Shown one piece after another: positions 1 through 8,476 of a stretch of DNA of 64,000 nucleotides. The notes beneath the pieces are model-generated. The model saw only the letters and a program-made list of their open reading frames with translations, was not told where the DNA came from and ran no database searches. A program made the translations under genes and the position numbers. Source of the stretch: Candidatus Bathyarchaeota archaeon (lineage in GTDB: Archaea > Thermoproteota > Bathyarchaeia > Bathyarchaeales > Bathycorpusculaceae); assembly GCA_029881805.1 (NCBI GenBank), contig JAOULW010000004.1, positions 62,001 to 126,000 of the forward strand. The letters are read 5' to 3'. Numbering within the stretch: the stretch's first letter is position 1; every line of letters starts with the position of its first letter.

Positions 1-46
1 GAGACGTCCTTTCAATAGTAAGTGCAAAGAAAAGAGCCTAATCCTA

Positions 47-832
47 TTACGTCCCAAAACGCCTTTTGCGTCTTTGAAACGTTCGGACAGCCCGTAAGAG
101 GTCAATCAGACGAAAATCAGGCCAATAAACATCCAGGAAGCATAGTTCACTGTAGGCTGACTGCCACAGGAGGAAGCCGCTCAGCCTTTCCTCTCCGGAA
201 GTTCTGATAATTAAGTCCGGGTCTTGTTTGGTCATGTGCGACGTGTACAGATATTGTTCAAACATTTCCTCGTCAACGTTTTCAGGGTCTAGCTCGCCTT
301 CCCGCACTTTCTCCGCAATTTTCCTCGTTGCATCAACAATTTCTGCTCTTCCACCATACGCGAAGGCGATATTTAATAAGTGCTCATCGTAGTCTCGTGT
401 TGCATTTTCCACGTCCTTTATGAGTTGTTGCAGACTTTCTGGTAACAGGTTTACTCTACCGATGACTTTGACCCGCACTTTGTTCTTGTAGATTCGCTCG
501 TCGGTTAGGATTTCTCGAAACTTTTCCTCGGCGATCCGCATTATTTCCTCAATTTCGTTTTTTGGACGCTGAAAGTTTTCAGTGGAAAAAGCATAAAGGG
601 TTATAGACTTAACATTGAATTTCAGACACCAATCGAGCAGATTTTCAACTTTCTCAGCGCCCACTTCATGACCGAACCATGGGTTAAAAGTCTTTTCAGA
701 AGCCCATCTTCTGTTTCCGTCCAGGATTATTGCAATATGCTCAGGTCTTACGTCATTCTTAACCTGATACCAGAGCCACTTCTCATAAAGTTTGTACGCC
801 CCTAAAACGGAAAGAACCGTTTTAAACATCAT
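47..832 (-). CDS. uppS: Cis-polyprenyl diphosphate synthase (UppS family)
   Basis: Extends an allylic diphosphate with isopentenyl diphosphate to make the long cis-polyprenyl chain used as glycan carrier lipid at the archaeal membrane. The 261-residue protein has the family signatures in order: the catalytic Asp in ILDGNRRWA (about residues 36-44), FSTENFQRP (82-90), and the C-terminal RTSGEERLSGFLLWQ block (about 209-223) that binds substrate. A hydrophobic N-terminal stretch precedes the core, as often in archaeal members. Its start overlaps the end of the MTA phosphorylase gene by 4 bases, so the two are probably co-transcribed. Family is certain; chain length of the product cannot be read from sequence. 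Confidence 0.95.
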   Translation of the reverse strand: MMFKTVLSVLGAYKLYEKWLWYQVKNDVRPEHIAIILDGNRRWASEKTFNPWFGHEVGAEKVENLLDWCLKFNVKSITLYAFSTENFQRPKNEIEEIMRIAEEKFREILTDERIYKNKVRVKVIGRVNLLPESLQQLIKDVENATRDYDEHLLNIAFAYGGRAEIVDATRKIAEKVREGELDPENVDEEMFEQYLYTSHMTKQDPDLIIRTSGEERLSGFLLWQSAYSELCFLDVYWPDFRLIDLLRAVRTFQRRKRRFGT

Positions 833-1617
833 TGGAACCTCGAGTTTCTAAGTGCATGTGCACATGGACAATTGCCCTTGCGTTTCACCGGTAAAGCCTT
901 AATGGTCTCAATTAAAAGTTGCTGCATTCTCGGCGTTATTCGATTGGATATTTCTGAAACTTCTAGAGGCGTCAGTTTTTCCTGTATACCTGCAGCCATA
1001 TTCGAAACAAAGCAAACATTTGCGTAACACATTTCAAGTTCCCTTGCAAGCACGGCTTCAGTAGTGCCAGTCATTCCAACGATGTCAAAGTCTAACCGCC
1101 TAAACATTTCGATTTCAGCAGGCGTCTCAAAACGCGGTCCTTCAGTGCAAACAAGCACAGCCTTGTCCCTTACAGGTAATCCCGTTTTCTTTCCATCATC
1201 AATTAGTTGTCTGCGGATTTCAGGGCAATACGGCTTAGAAACATCAATGTGCGTCACAGGAGCTTCATCATAGAAAGTTGTGGAACGCAGCTTAGTGAAG
1301 TCGACAAAATCGTGTGGAACAACGATGTCGCCTGGCTTGAAATCGCGGTTTATGGCGCCAACAGCATTTACAGCAAAGATTCTTTCAACGCCAGCCTTAC
1401 GTAACGCGTAAATGTTTGCCTTATAATTTATTCTATGCGGCGGAACCGAGTGATCTGGACCGTGCCTAGGCAAAAACATTACTTCTTTATCGCCTATCTT
1501 GCCCATTGATACTGTTGGGGCAATTCCATATGGCGTTCCTAGGCGTAGTTGTTCGGCATTCTTGAAAAAGCGTTCGAAGCCTGTTCCACCGATAACTGCA
1601 ATTCTAGTCTTCTCCAA
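829..1617 (-). CDS. mtnP: S-methyl-5'-thioadenosine phosphorylase
   Basis: Phosphorolyses methylthioadenosine, a by-product of polyamine and related metabolism, to a purine base and methylthioribose 1-phosphate. Visible family motifs are VIGGTGFE near the N-terminus, the phosphate/sugar-site segment PRHGPDHSVPPHRINY, NAVGAIN, and GMTGTTEAVLARE near the base site. A longer frame begins with an ATG at 1677 but overlaps DUF373 by 74 bases; a TTG at 1617 gives 262 residues, the normal family length, and only a 14-base overlap, so I prefer it. A methylthioinosine-specific homologue is the main alternative. A C-terminal CPCAH tail is characteristic of this family. Confidence 0.9.
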   Translation of the reverse strand: MEKTRIAVIGGTGFERFFKNAEQLRLGTPYGIAPTVSMGKIGDKEVMFLPRHGPDHSVPPHRINYKANIYALRKAGVERIFAVNAVGAINRDFKPGDIVVPHDFVDFTKLRSTTFYDEAPVTHIDVSKPYCPEIRRQLIDDGKKTGLPVRDKAVLVCTEGPRFETPAEIEMFRRLDFDIVGMTGTTEAVLARELEMCYANVCFVSNMAAGIQEKLTPLEVSEISNRITPRMQQLLIETIKALPVKRKGNCPCAHALRNSRFQ

Positions 1618-2791
1618 ATTCTTCAACCTGCTCTTTTGTCTCTTCAAAGAATCCTCTGGCCGACCTATGAAGGACAAGTATTACCAAGATTGAAGCTATG
1701 CCTATCAAGATACCAACGACTATGGAGAAAATGAGTTTCTCGTAGCCCAATTCAGGTCTGATCAGCACGTCGGAGGTTGCATCGATAATTTGTCTAGACC
1801 ATGCGGTTGAAACTATCAAGGCAGCGTTACGCAACACTCTGACATCGCGTTCAAGATACCAGCGTATTGCCCTGCCTAGAAGCATTACACATATGCCTAA
1901 GACTATAAGGGTATTTGAGTCTTTGATGAAAAAGCCGATAGCTTGCGGCAAAATACCAAGGAAGCCAGCCAAATCTTGTGGCATCGTAATATTCAGTGCA
2001 ACTGTCGTCAATCCCAAATAGGCTCCAATGCCAATACATAGGACTCCTGCAACTGCTGCAAAATTTGTAGTCTGCACTCGAATGGGCGGCGGAGAGTACT
2101 CCTTAATCCATTGGTAGAAGTTTTTGGCTAATCTGTCAATGCCAAAGCCCTTTCCAAGCATGAATGTGCCTAAGACAAAAATGAAGGCTATCCAAAAAAT
2201 ATCAAGTAGATTGAAAATTGTAAAAATACTTAAAATTAGAAAGAGCAAGCCCGGCAAGCCCAGTGCTATACGAGAATACCTAGGATTTTCTATGATCATT
2301 CTGAGGTAGCGCCTAAACAGAGCAGCTGTCTCCTCGATCGACTCACTGTGCTTAATAACTATTCTTCTAACCGATGACACCGGTACTCTTGACTCTACAA
2401 GTGGCAGAACAGCTTCGTCAGAATAACCGTCAGTGACAAGAATGACCTCGTTTGCAGAAAAGGAATTGAGCAATTCGCCAAGTTCGACTACTATTTTCCT
2501 GTCTGCCCCGACTCCACCCAGCTCATTGCCAGATATCGTTGCTATTTCAAAAACTTCTTCAGGTTTCTTTTCATCTTGCAGGCGGTCGTGGAGACGAATT
2601 GCTTCAAACATAGCGTTTGCGTCTGGTTCCTCTGGATCTTTTAAAGCCAAGTCTACTGCAGCAGCAAGATTTTCTTTCCTTCCGACCAGAGGAGTTTTGA
2701 CTCCAGTTTTGGATCCTAAATCTCCATCTCTATCCACACATAAAATAAGAATTCTCTTTTGTTCCTTCTCTGTCATTTCTTCTTTAGCCAT
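1604..2791 (-). CDS. DUF373 family integral membrane protein
   Basis: Conserved archaeal protein of unknown function, 395 residues. The N-terminal half is a soluble Rossmann-like domain starting ILILCVDRDGDLGSK (about 14-28) with a later VILVTDGYSDEAVLP segment. From about residue 175 onward there are roughly six hydrophobic helices. The charged C-terminus ends EQVEEFGED. On the minus strand a TATA-like AAATATATAA lies about 25-30 bases upstream of the ATG, with a GGAG between, so transcription probably starts just before this gene and runs into mtnP and uppS. The acidic DRDGD motif is the diagnostic family feature; the biochemical role is unknown. Confidence 0.85.
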   Translation of the reverse strand: MAKEEMTEKEQKRILILCVDRDGDLGSKTGVKTPLVGRKENLAAAVDLALKDPEEPDANAMFEAIRLHDRLQDEKKPEEVFEIATISGNELGGVGADRKIVVELGELLNSFSANEVILVTDGYSDEAVLPLVESRVPVSSVRRIVIKHSESIEETAALFRRYLRMIIENPRYSRIALGLPGLLFLILSIFTIFNLLDIFWIAFIFVLGTFMLGKGFGIDRLAKNFYQWIKEYSPPPIRVQTTNFAAVAGVLCIGIGAYLGLTTVALNITMPQDLAGFLGILPQAIGFFIKDSNTLIVLGICVMLLGRAIRWYLERDVRVLRNAALIVSTAWSRQIIDATSDVLIRPELGYEKLIFSIVVGILIGIASILVILVLHRSARGFFEETKEQVEEFGED

Positions 2792-2832
2792 CTTGCCATG
2801 TGTTCTCCAATTTTATATATTTAGGATTCACT

Positions 2833-3708
2833 TTAATCTTGTGTTGTTATTCCCTTTTCCGCAAGGAGTTGGAACTCTTCCCACGTTAGTTTTTCGCCGC
2901 GTTTCAATTTTTCCCGCGCTTGTTTCTCAAGCTTTTCACGAAGAGCTTCTTGGCTTTTCCTCTTTTCTCTTTCTTCTTCTTTCACTATTTCATCTTTTAA
3001 TCGCTTCACTCTGTTTGAAATCTCTATCATTTCTTCTTGAAGAGGCTTCGCCTTTTCTTTTGTTTGCAGAAAAAGTTTGTGAAAGTCGTCAGCCTCCACC
3101 TTGAGCCTTTTTGATTCATCAACTTTAGCCAACATTTTTTCATGAATTCCCTGACTCATTTTTTCAGTCTGTATTATTTTTTCGTGGCAAAGTTTAGCTT
3201 GCGCTTCAACTGCTTTGATTTCAGCCCGCAAATCACGAATTTTCTTTTTCAGTTGCTCGAGTTTTTTATGGATGTTTAATTGTGTCTCCAGCTGTCTGAC
3301 CCGTTCGACAAGTTCCTTTTCTTCTTCCAGACTTTGAGGTATGGTTTGAATTTTCCAATCAATATCTTCGACTTCTTTTTGTAGAGATTGAAGGCTCCTT
3401 GAGGGTTTTTTCTTGATTAAAGCGTCGACTTCTAAATGTAAATTCTTTATCTCTTCAATTTTTCCGTGAATTTCTGTTTTTGCTTTTTCCCGCAGTTGTT
3501 TTAGCTCTTTGACTTCGTCGTTTAATTTGTCCCGTTTATTTTTAAGTTCAAATATTTCAGCGCGCAAGCTCTTGAATTGCTCATCGAGTTTGTTTCTTTT
3601 TCCTGCCCACTCCTCTGCTTCTCTGTTTATCTTGTTCTTTTGTTCCTTTAGCATAGAGAGTCTCTTGGTTGATTCTTCGATTCCCTCGGCTTTCTGCGGC
3701 TCCGGCAT
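2833..3708 (-). CDS. Archaeal coiled-coil protein (COG1340-like)
   Basis: A 291-residue protein that is almost entirely charged heptad-type sequence (Lys/Glu/Arg/Leu rich), predicted as a long parallel or antiparallel coiled coil with a few breaks and a short non-coil C-terminus (KLTWEEFQLLAEKG). No catalytic motif or membrane segment is visible. It matches the general appearance of COG1340, an uncharacterised archaeal coiled-coil family of the same length. It sits between DUF373 and cobO on the same strand with gaps of 41 and 28 bases, so an operon is likely. A structural or scaffolding role is only inference. Confidence 0.75.
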   Translation of the reverse strand: MPEPQKAEGIEESTKRLSMLKEQKNKINREAEEWAGKRNKLDEQFKSLRAEIFELKNKRDKLNDEVKELKQLREKAKTEIHGKIEEIKNLHLEVDALIKKKPSRSLQSLQKEVEDIDWKIQTIPQSLEEEKELVERVRQLETQLNIHKKLEQLKKKIRDLRAEIKAVEAQAKLCHEKIIQTEKMSQGIHEKMLAKVDESKRLKVEADDFHKLFLQTKEKAKPLQEEMIEISNRVKRLKDEIVKEEEREKRKSQEALREKLEKQAREKLKRGEKLTWEEFQLLAEKGITTQD

Positions 3709-3736
3709 TATGTTTCCTCTTTTCTTCTCCTCTAGT

Positions 3737-4249
3737 TTAGTATTGTATTCCTTTTGTTGTGATCATCTGTCTCGGATACTTGATGCCCACAATTTCATTT
3801 ACAAATTCCGCTCTGTTCATGAGTTCTTTTGGGGCGAATCTTCCTGTCAAAACCACGTCTGTTTTGTTTGGAATTTCGTCCAAAAACTTTAGAACGTCTT
3901 TCACATCTAGGAGCTTGCAGTGTAAAGCTAGGTTGATTTCATCCAAAACTAGCAGATTAGGTTTCTTTTCATTGACGACTTTTTTGGCAAATTTCAGGGC
4001 ATTGCGAGCTAGTTTTCTATCGCTTTCAGTTAAGTCGCTCAGTCCGTGCCAACCTTTACGACCAAACTGGTGAATCTCATAATATGGTGCAAGCATTTTC
4101 CGAATCTTGTATTCGCCCGTATTTTTCCACCATTTCAAGAATTGGATTATGATTACATGGCGCTTGTGTCCAACAGAACGTAGTGCCAAACCTAAGGCAT
4201 TAGTGGTTTTTCCCGCTCCTGTCCCAGTATAAAGGTAAATGTAACCCAT
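3737..4249 (-). CDS. cobO: Cob(I)yrinic acid a,c-diamide adenosyltransferase (CobO/BtuR type)
   Basis: Transfers the 5'-deoxyadenosyl group of ATP to cobalt in corrinoids, giving adenosylcobalamin precursors. The 170-residue protein opens with the modified P-loop TGTGAGKTT (residues 8-16) followed by NALGLALR, then IIQFLKWW, the Walker-B-like LLVLDEINLAL (about 100-110) and VVLTGR near the C-terminus, all typical of the CobA/CobO/CobP family. Cytosolic. Together with the ChlI/ChlD chelatase at 8.5-10.9 kb it supports corrinoid metabolism, which also fits the methyltransferase subunit MtrH at the right edge of the window. Confidence 0.92.
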   Translation of the reverse strand: MGYIYLYTGTGAGKTTNALGLALRSVGHKRHVIIIQFLKWWKNTGEYKIRKMLAPYYEIHQFGRKGWHGLSDLTESDRKLARNALKFAKKVVNEKKPNLLVLDEINLALHCKLLDVKDVLKFLDEIPNKTDVVLTGRFAPKELMNRAEFVNEIVGIKYPRQMITTKGIQY

Positions 4250-4298
4250 GAAGTTTCCTCTGTCTCAATTTCTTTTTCCTATTAGATGTCGTTATAAG

Positions 4299-4307
4299 TT
4301 TTAAATA
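4299..4307 (+). promoter_or_regulatory. TATA box of the aIF2-beta operon
   Basis: TTTTAAATA sits 36-44 bases before the ATG at 4343 and would place transcription start near 4330. That lies downstream of the alternative in-frame ATG at 4313, so it decides the start codon in favour of 4343, which also has a GGAG about 9 bases upstream. Confidence 0.55.
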
Positions 4308-4342
4308 GTTTAATGATTCTTGTCTCTTTGGAGAAGTCTCGG

Positions 4343-4753
4343 ATGAAATATGAATACGAAGAGTTGTTAAAGAGGGCGCGTTCCCAAATCCCAGACATTG
4401 TTGCGAAACATGAGCGTTTAGAAGTTCCTAGGCTGCAGCATTCAACAATAGGTATGCGCACGCTGATTCACAATTTTAGAGAAATCGCTGACACGTTAAA
4501 TCGTAATCCCCAACATTTATTGAAGTTTCTGACAGGGGAATTGGCGACGGCGGCAACCACGCAGGGTTCAAGGGTCATTTTCCAAGGGAAATTCAGACAA
4601 GATACTCTTGAAAGGCTCATCCAGAGATACGTGGAGCGCTTTGTCGTATGTCCGGTCTGCAAGCGCCCAGACACAAACATTGTAAAGGAGAAACGCCTAT
4701 CTTTTATGATATGCGAAGCGTGTGGAGCAAAATCCTCTGTTAGACAGCTATAA
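4343..4753 (+). CDS. eif2b: Translation initiation factor aIF2 beta subunit
   Basis: Subunit of heterotrimeric aIF2, which brings initiator Met-tRNA to the small ribosomal subunit. The 136-residue protein has the alpha-beta core (IGMRTLIHNFREIADTLNR, KFLTGELATAA, FQGKF) and a C-terminal zinc ribbon with CPVC and CEAC. A further 10 residues can be added from the ATG at 4313, but the TATA box and ribosome binding site support 4343. It opens a plus-strand cluster of translation and ribosome-biogenesis genes (DUF424, aIF1A, RIO1, KH protein). Confidence 0.95.
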   Translation: MKYEYEELLKRARSQIPDIVAKHERLEVPRLQHSTIGMRTLIHNFREIADTLNRNPQHLLKFLTGELATAATTQGSRVIFQGKFRQDTLERLIQRYVERFVVCPVCKRPDTNIVKEKRLSFMICEACGAKSSVRQL

Positions 4754-5063
4754 GAGTGTCAAGACATTGGAAGTCTACGTGAACCTTAGGAAAATAGGCA
4801 ATAATGTTCTTTTGGCCATATGCGATGCTGAAATACTTGGAAAAACTCTGCGAGAAGGAAAAATAGTTTTTTGCGTCAAAGAAGAATTCTACAAAGGCGC
4901 TAGGGTAAATATTGAAGAAGCAGTGGCCATGATTGAGAATTCTACGATAGTCAATATGGTCGGCAAAAACGTGGTGAAGACAGCCATGGAAAAGGGGTAC
5001 GTACATCCGGAGGCCGTGCTAAACATAGAAGGCGTACCGCACGCGCAAATATTGAAAATCTGA
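4722..5063 (+). CDS. DUF424 domain protein
   Basis: Small conserved archaeal protein of unknown function. After a poorly conserved start, residues from about 16 on (LEVYVNLRKIGNNVLLAICDAEILGKTLREGK, seen in pieces) show the DUF424 pattern: a short strand-rich region, the ILGKTLREGKI motif, and a C-terminal VLNIEGVPHAQILK. The frame overlaps the end of aIF2-beta by 32 bases; a TTG at 4767 would remove the overlap and is a plausible alternative start. Its place between two initiation factors suggests a role linked to translation, by context only. Confidence 0.8.
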   Translation: MEQNPLLDSYKSVKTLEVYVNLRKIGNNVLLAICDAEILGKTLREGKIVFCVKEEFYKGARVNIEEAVAMIENSTIVNMVGKNVVKTAMEKGYVHPEAVLNIEGVPHAQILKI

Positions 5064-5142
5064 AGCTTAAATACGCATCTAAATAACTATACTTTTAAAG
5101 AAGATGTATAGTCTCTCATAAAGACGTATCTGAGGTGCTCAA

Positions 5143-5448
5143 TTGGGTGAGAAGAAAGTCCTAAGTGAAGGGGAATTGAGTGAGATGACACGCCCATCTG
5201 GAAATGACATTTTAGGCGTAGCCATTAAACTGCTTGGCTTTAATCGTGTTCTGGTCAAGTGTCGAGATGGAAATGAACGTTTGTGCCGGATCCGCGGCAA
5301 AATGAAGCGTAGAGTTTGGATACGCCTGGGAGATGTCGTTCTAGTTTCTCCATGGGATTTTCAATCTGACAAGCGTAGGGACGTGATTTGGCGTTATACT
5401 AGGGCACAAGCGGATCTGCTCCGCAAAAAAGGGCCCTTAACGATTTAG
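5143..5448 (+). CDS. eif1A: Translation initiation factor aIF1A
   Basis: Binds the A site of the small ribosomal subunit during initiation. The 101-residue protein is an S1/OB-fold factor with the family segments KLLGFNRVLVKCRDG, RIRGKMKRRVWIRLGDVVLVSPWDFQ and a basic C-terminus. It begins with TTG at 5143, preceded by a GGTG-rich stretch; no upstream ATG exists in frame. Short gaps to DUF424 (79 bases) and RIO1 (31 bases) place it in the translation cluster. A TATA-like run (ATACTTTTAAAG) near 5090-5100 could give it its own promoter. Confidence 0.95.
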   Translation: MGEKKVLSEGELSEMTRPSGNDILGVAIKLLGFNRVLVKCRDGNERLCRIRGKMKRRVWIRLGDVVLVSPWDFQSDKRRDVIWRYTRAQADLLRKKGPLTI

Positions 5449-5479
5449 TTCTTGTATGATTATGACTGGAGAATGAAGT

Positions 5480-6277
5480 TTGTCTTTTCGGAGTCGTGTT
5501 GACAAGAAACTTCACAAAAAGGAGAAGAAGTATGAAACCGAGCGGTTGATGAAGGAAAAGCGAAGCGAAGAGTACGAGGCTTTAGAAGAGGTTTTTGACC
5601 GCTCAACTCTTATGTTGATTTACGAGTTTTTGAACAAGGGCACAATAAGCGAAATTCACGGTGTCGTCAAGGCTGGAAAAGAATCGCGAGTCTACTGGGC
5701 AAAAAACGAGAAGGGAGAGGAGTTAGCGATCAAGATTTACTTGACCGTTTCAGCAGAATTTCGTAAGGGCTTACTTAAGTACATTGAAGGGGACCGAAGG
5801 TTTAAAGGCGTTAGACGTGATACACGTTCGCTGATTTTTGCTTGGGCTTTGAAGGAATTCAAGAATTTGGAATTAGCAAGGTCTGCCAAAGTGAGAGTGC
5901 CGAAGCCTGTTACTGTGAAAAATAATGTGCTCATAATGGAGTTTGTGGGGAAGAATGGTGTAGGTGCTCCTTCTATGAAGGAGTTGCGCCCAAAAAATCC
6001 GGGAAGAATCTACGAGATTCTCATGGATTATTTGAAGAGGCTTTACTGCAAAGCAGAGCTTGTTCATGGAGATTTGAGCGAGTATAATATTATGATTTGG
6101 AGGGGTCGTCCAGTGTTGTTCGATATGTCGCAGGCTGTTCTGCTTTCGCATCCTATGGCGGACTTTCTTTTGCACAGAGATTTGAGTAATTTGAACAAGT
6201 TTTTTAGTAGGTTAGGTGTTAAGGTTCTTTCAAATGAGGAATCGTATAGGATGGTTACAGGTCATGGCAAAGCCTAG
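5480..6277 (+). CDS. rio1: RIO1-type serine protein kinase
   Basis: Atypical protein kinase/ATPase acting in small-subunit ribosome maturation. In 265 residues it shows the RIO P-loop substitute AGKESRVYWA (65-74), the ATP-binding Lys in LAIKIY (Lys85), the catalytic loop VHGDLSEYNIM with Asp198 and Asn203, and the metal-binding Asp215 in LFDMSQAV. It lacks the N-terminal winged helix of RIO2, which separates it from that paralogue. The next gene, a KH protein, starts 14 bases before its stop codon; in archaea and eukaryotes RIO kinase and Dim2/Pno1 act on the same pre-40S step, so the coupling fits. Confidence 0.95.
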   Translation: MSFRSRVDKKLHKKEKKYETERLMKEKRSEEYEALEEVFDRSTLMLIYEFLNKGTISEIHGVVKAGKESRVYWAKNEKGEELAIKIYLTVSAEFRKGLLKYIEGDRRFKGVRRDTRSLIFAWALKEFKNLELARSAKVRVPKPVTVKNNVLIMEFVGKNGVGAPSMKELRPKNPGRIYEILMDYLKRLYCKAELVHGDLSEYNIMIWRGRPVLFDMSQAVLLSHPMADFLLHRDLSNLNKFFSRLGVKVLSNEESYRMVTGHGKA

Positions 6278-6842
6278 CTCATTTCTGAGGATTCCTAAAG
6301 AGCGCGTCGGCGTGCTAATAGGGGCTGACGGAAAGGTTAAGAAAAGCATTGAAGACAAACTGTCGGTTGAGCTTCAAATAGAAAGTGAAACAGGCGGCGT
6401 CACAGTTATGCTTACACAGAAAGCTGAAGACCCAACATTGTTGTTTAAAGCAAGGGACATTGTTACAGCCGTTGGAAGAGGTTTTTCTCCAGAACACGCT
6501 TTTAAATTAATCCGTGATGAAGACGCCATGCTTGACGTTATCGATTTGCGAACCATATTTGGACGATCTGAATCTGACCTAAGGCGTATTAAAGGGCGAA
6601 TTATTGGGATGAACGGCAAGACCCGCAGACTGATTGAGGAGCTGACAGACACGAACGTGGCTGTTTATGGGCACACTGTGAGCATTATTGGAAATGTTGA
6701 GGAGGCTAAGGCTGCCAGAGAAGCGATACAAATGCTTGTTAAAGGAAGCTTACACAGCACAGTCTACAGATTCTTACACAGAAAGCGAAGAGAGCTCAAA
6801 AAGAAAATGCTCGAAATCTGGGAGAAACCACCAGAAGAATAG
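6264..6842 (+). CDS. Two-KH-domain rRNA processing protein (Dim2/Pno1-like)
   Basis: Archaeal homologue of Pno1/Dim2, an RNA-binding assembly factor at the 3' end of small-subunit rRNA. The 192-residue protein starting at 6264 has a degenerate first KH domain with GVLIGADGKVKKSIE and a second with GRIIGMNGKTRRLIEELT, each bearing the GxxG loop, then a basic C-terminal tail. An upstream ATG at 6216 would add 16 residues that lie wholly inside rio1 and look unlike the family, so 6264 is preferred. Translationally coupled to rio1. Confidence 0.9.
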   Translation: MAKPSSFLRIPKERVGVLIGADGKVKKSIEDKLSVELQIESETGGVTVMLTQKAEDPTLLFKARDIVTAVGRGFSPEHAFKLIRDEDAMLDVIDLRTIFGRSESDLRRIKGRIIGMNGKTRRLIEELTDTNVAVYGHTVSIIGNVEEAKAAREAIQMLVKGSLHSTVYRFLHRKRRELKKKMLEIWEKPPEE

Positions 6843-6981
6843 TAGGCGGGCTCTTTCGCACTCAAGATCCCAATCATTCTAGCTTCATAGGGGCCAGAGT
6901 CGTCATCGCCCACCATTGTAAACCTAAACCATCGACTTAAATAAAAAGATAATGGAAACATACAATCGCGTGCTAAACACA

Positions 6982-7965
6982 ATGCCAAAACACATCAAAA
7001 TTGTCCCACTGGCTGCTGAAAGCCTCGGCGTCAGATCAATGTGCACATACGTCGAATCCCCAGACACAAAACTACTTCTAGACGCAGGAGTTTCGCTCTG
7101 CCCAAACCGCTTCGGCCTGCCTCCTCATCCAATGGAATTCAAAGCGATAGACGAGTGCCGCAGAAAAATAGCAGAAGCCGCAGAAAAGACAGAAGTCACA
7201 ACCATAAGCCATTACCATTTCGACCATCACACGCCCTCGTATGAAGATTGGCTGTGCAACTGGACAGCAAGAGACGAAACAGCAAGACAAATCTACCAAG
7301 AAAAGACAGTTTTAATCAAAAACCCAAAAGAGAACATCAACTACAGCCAAAGACGTAGAGGATGGGTCTTCCAGAAAACTGGTGGGAAACACGCCAAAAA
7401 GCTCGAGATTGCAGATGGCAAAACCTTCATCTTTGGCGAAACAGAAGTCAAATTCTCAGAGCCAGTTTTTCATGGATCAGAAAACTCGTTCCTCGGATGG
7501 GTTTTAATGGCAACCATAAAATTTGAAGATGAGAAATTCATGTTCGCTCCAGATGTACAAGGCCCGATGTCACAACACACGCTCGGAATAATCAAAAGAG
7601 AAAAGCCCAAACTGATAATGATTGGTGGACCGCCATTGTACTTGGCAGGGTTCAGAGTTGATGAACAACAAATCCAAGCTGCGCTAAAAGGCTTAGAAGA
7701 AGTCGTCAAAGTTGCACCATGCACCTTACTGGAACATCACATTTTAAGAGAAGAAAGCTGGAAAGAAAAAGCGAAAAGTGTTCTTGACAAAGCAAATGAA
7801 ACTGGTCACAAAGTCTTAACAGCAGCGGAATATCTCGAAAAAGAAAACAATTTTCTAGAATCTATGAGGAAGAAGTGTTTCGCCGAAAATCCGCCCTTAA
7901 AAGAATTTCAAAAATGGATGCGAGCAAACGATGACGCTAAAAAGCATGTTAAGCCACCTATCTAA
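6982..7965 (+). CDS. UPF0282 metallo-beta-lactamase-fold hydrolase
   Basis: A 327-residue member of the archaeal UPF0282 family of metallo-hydrolases. The metal motif ISHYHFDHH (HxHxDH pattern) is clear, followed by later His/Asp ligands around PVFHG, FAPDVQGP and LLEHHIL. Substrate is unknown. The longest frame starts at an ATG at 6952, but a TATA-like TTAAATAAAAAG at about 6936-6947 puts the transcription start near 6970, so the ATG at 6982 is the better start and the mRNA would be nearly leaderless. It converges on the TudS-like gene, overlapping by 4 bases. Confidence 0.88.
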   Translation: MPKHIKIVPLAAESLGVRSMCTYVESPDTKLLLDAGVSLCPNRFGLPPHPMEFKAIDECRRKIAEAAEKTEVTTISHYHFDHHTPSYEDWLCNWTARDETARQIYQEKTVLIKNPKENINYSQRRRGWVFQKTGGKHAKKLEIADGKTFIFGETEVKFSEPVFHGSENSFLGWVLMATIKFEDEKFMFAPDVQGPMSQHTLGIIKREKPKLIMIGGPPLYLAGFRVDEQQIQAALKGLEEVVKVAPCTLLEHHILREESWKEKAKSVLDKANETGHKVLTAAEYLEKENNFLESMRKKCFAENPPLKEFQKWMRANDDAKKHVKPPI

Positions 7966-8453
7966 TTCCCAATCAGACTTTCTAGCTCAACTAAATCTTC
8001 TGCTAGACGCTTGTATCGTATTCCATGAAATGGGACAGTTATCTCATTCTCTACGAGCTTAGAACATAGCTCTGTCATGAGGATCCCTGAATCAGCTACG
8101 CCGCAACTGGGGCTTCCGTCAACACCTATGACTACTTTTGCTTTTATGCCGCCTTTTGAATATTCGCGGATTTGCTGAAGAATTTCTTCGGCGATTTTTC
8201 TGCAATGGCTTCTAAACTTCGCATTGTCATATTCATGCTTTGTCCGAGTTTCGCGCAATATGCCTGCATACATCAGTTCAGGACAAGGCATTTGAATAAT
8301 GCCCACGTCTTTGTGCATCAAAAATTCCACAATTTCAGCTGTTGTGCCTGACCTTTCTGCTAATCCTGAAACGCGGGAGTTTTGATTTAGAATGCAGTGG
8401 GCCACTAGAGCGATTTTTCCGCTTCTCTTGTCTTTCTGCATGTTATTTTGCAT
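7962..8453 (-). CDS. TudS-related (CD3072-like) putative desulfidase
   Basis: A 163-residue protein resembling the TudS/DUF523 superfamily, whose founding member is an Fe-S dependent thiouracil desulfidase. Three cysteines fall in the characteristic places: VAHCILNQNSR near the N-terminus, MPCPELMYAG in the middle and GVDGSPSCGV towards the end, consistent with three ligands of a [4Fe-4S] cluster. No membrane segment. The specific subtype is from memory of the family; substrate unknown. It lies downstream of the chelatase gene on the same strand, about 23 bases from that stop codon. Confidence 0.7.
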   Translation of the reverse strand: MQNNMQKDKRSGKIALVAHCILNQNSRVSGLAERSGTTAEIVEFLMHKDVGIIQMPCPELMYAGILRETRTKHEYDNAKFRSHCRKIAEEILQQIREYSKGGIKAKVVIGVDGSPSCGVADSGILMTELCSKLVENEITVPFHGIRYKRLAEDLVELESLIGN

Positions 8454-8476
8454 CCATCAGAGCAAAATAGTTGAGT

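Noticed and set aside
2433-3104. 223-codon plus-strand frame opposite DUF373 and the coiled-coil gene
   Set aside because: Phe/Ser/Leu-rich antisense shadow of charged coiled-coil codons, with no ribosome site or domain.
6764-6988. Minus-strand frame between the KH gene and UPF0282 with FTMVGDDDSGPYEARMIGI
   Set aside because: The segment looks protein-like and has a TATA-like sequence upstream, but its second half is antisense to the KH gene and I know no matching family; evidence too thin to call.
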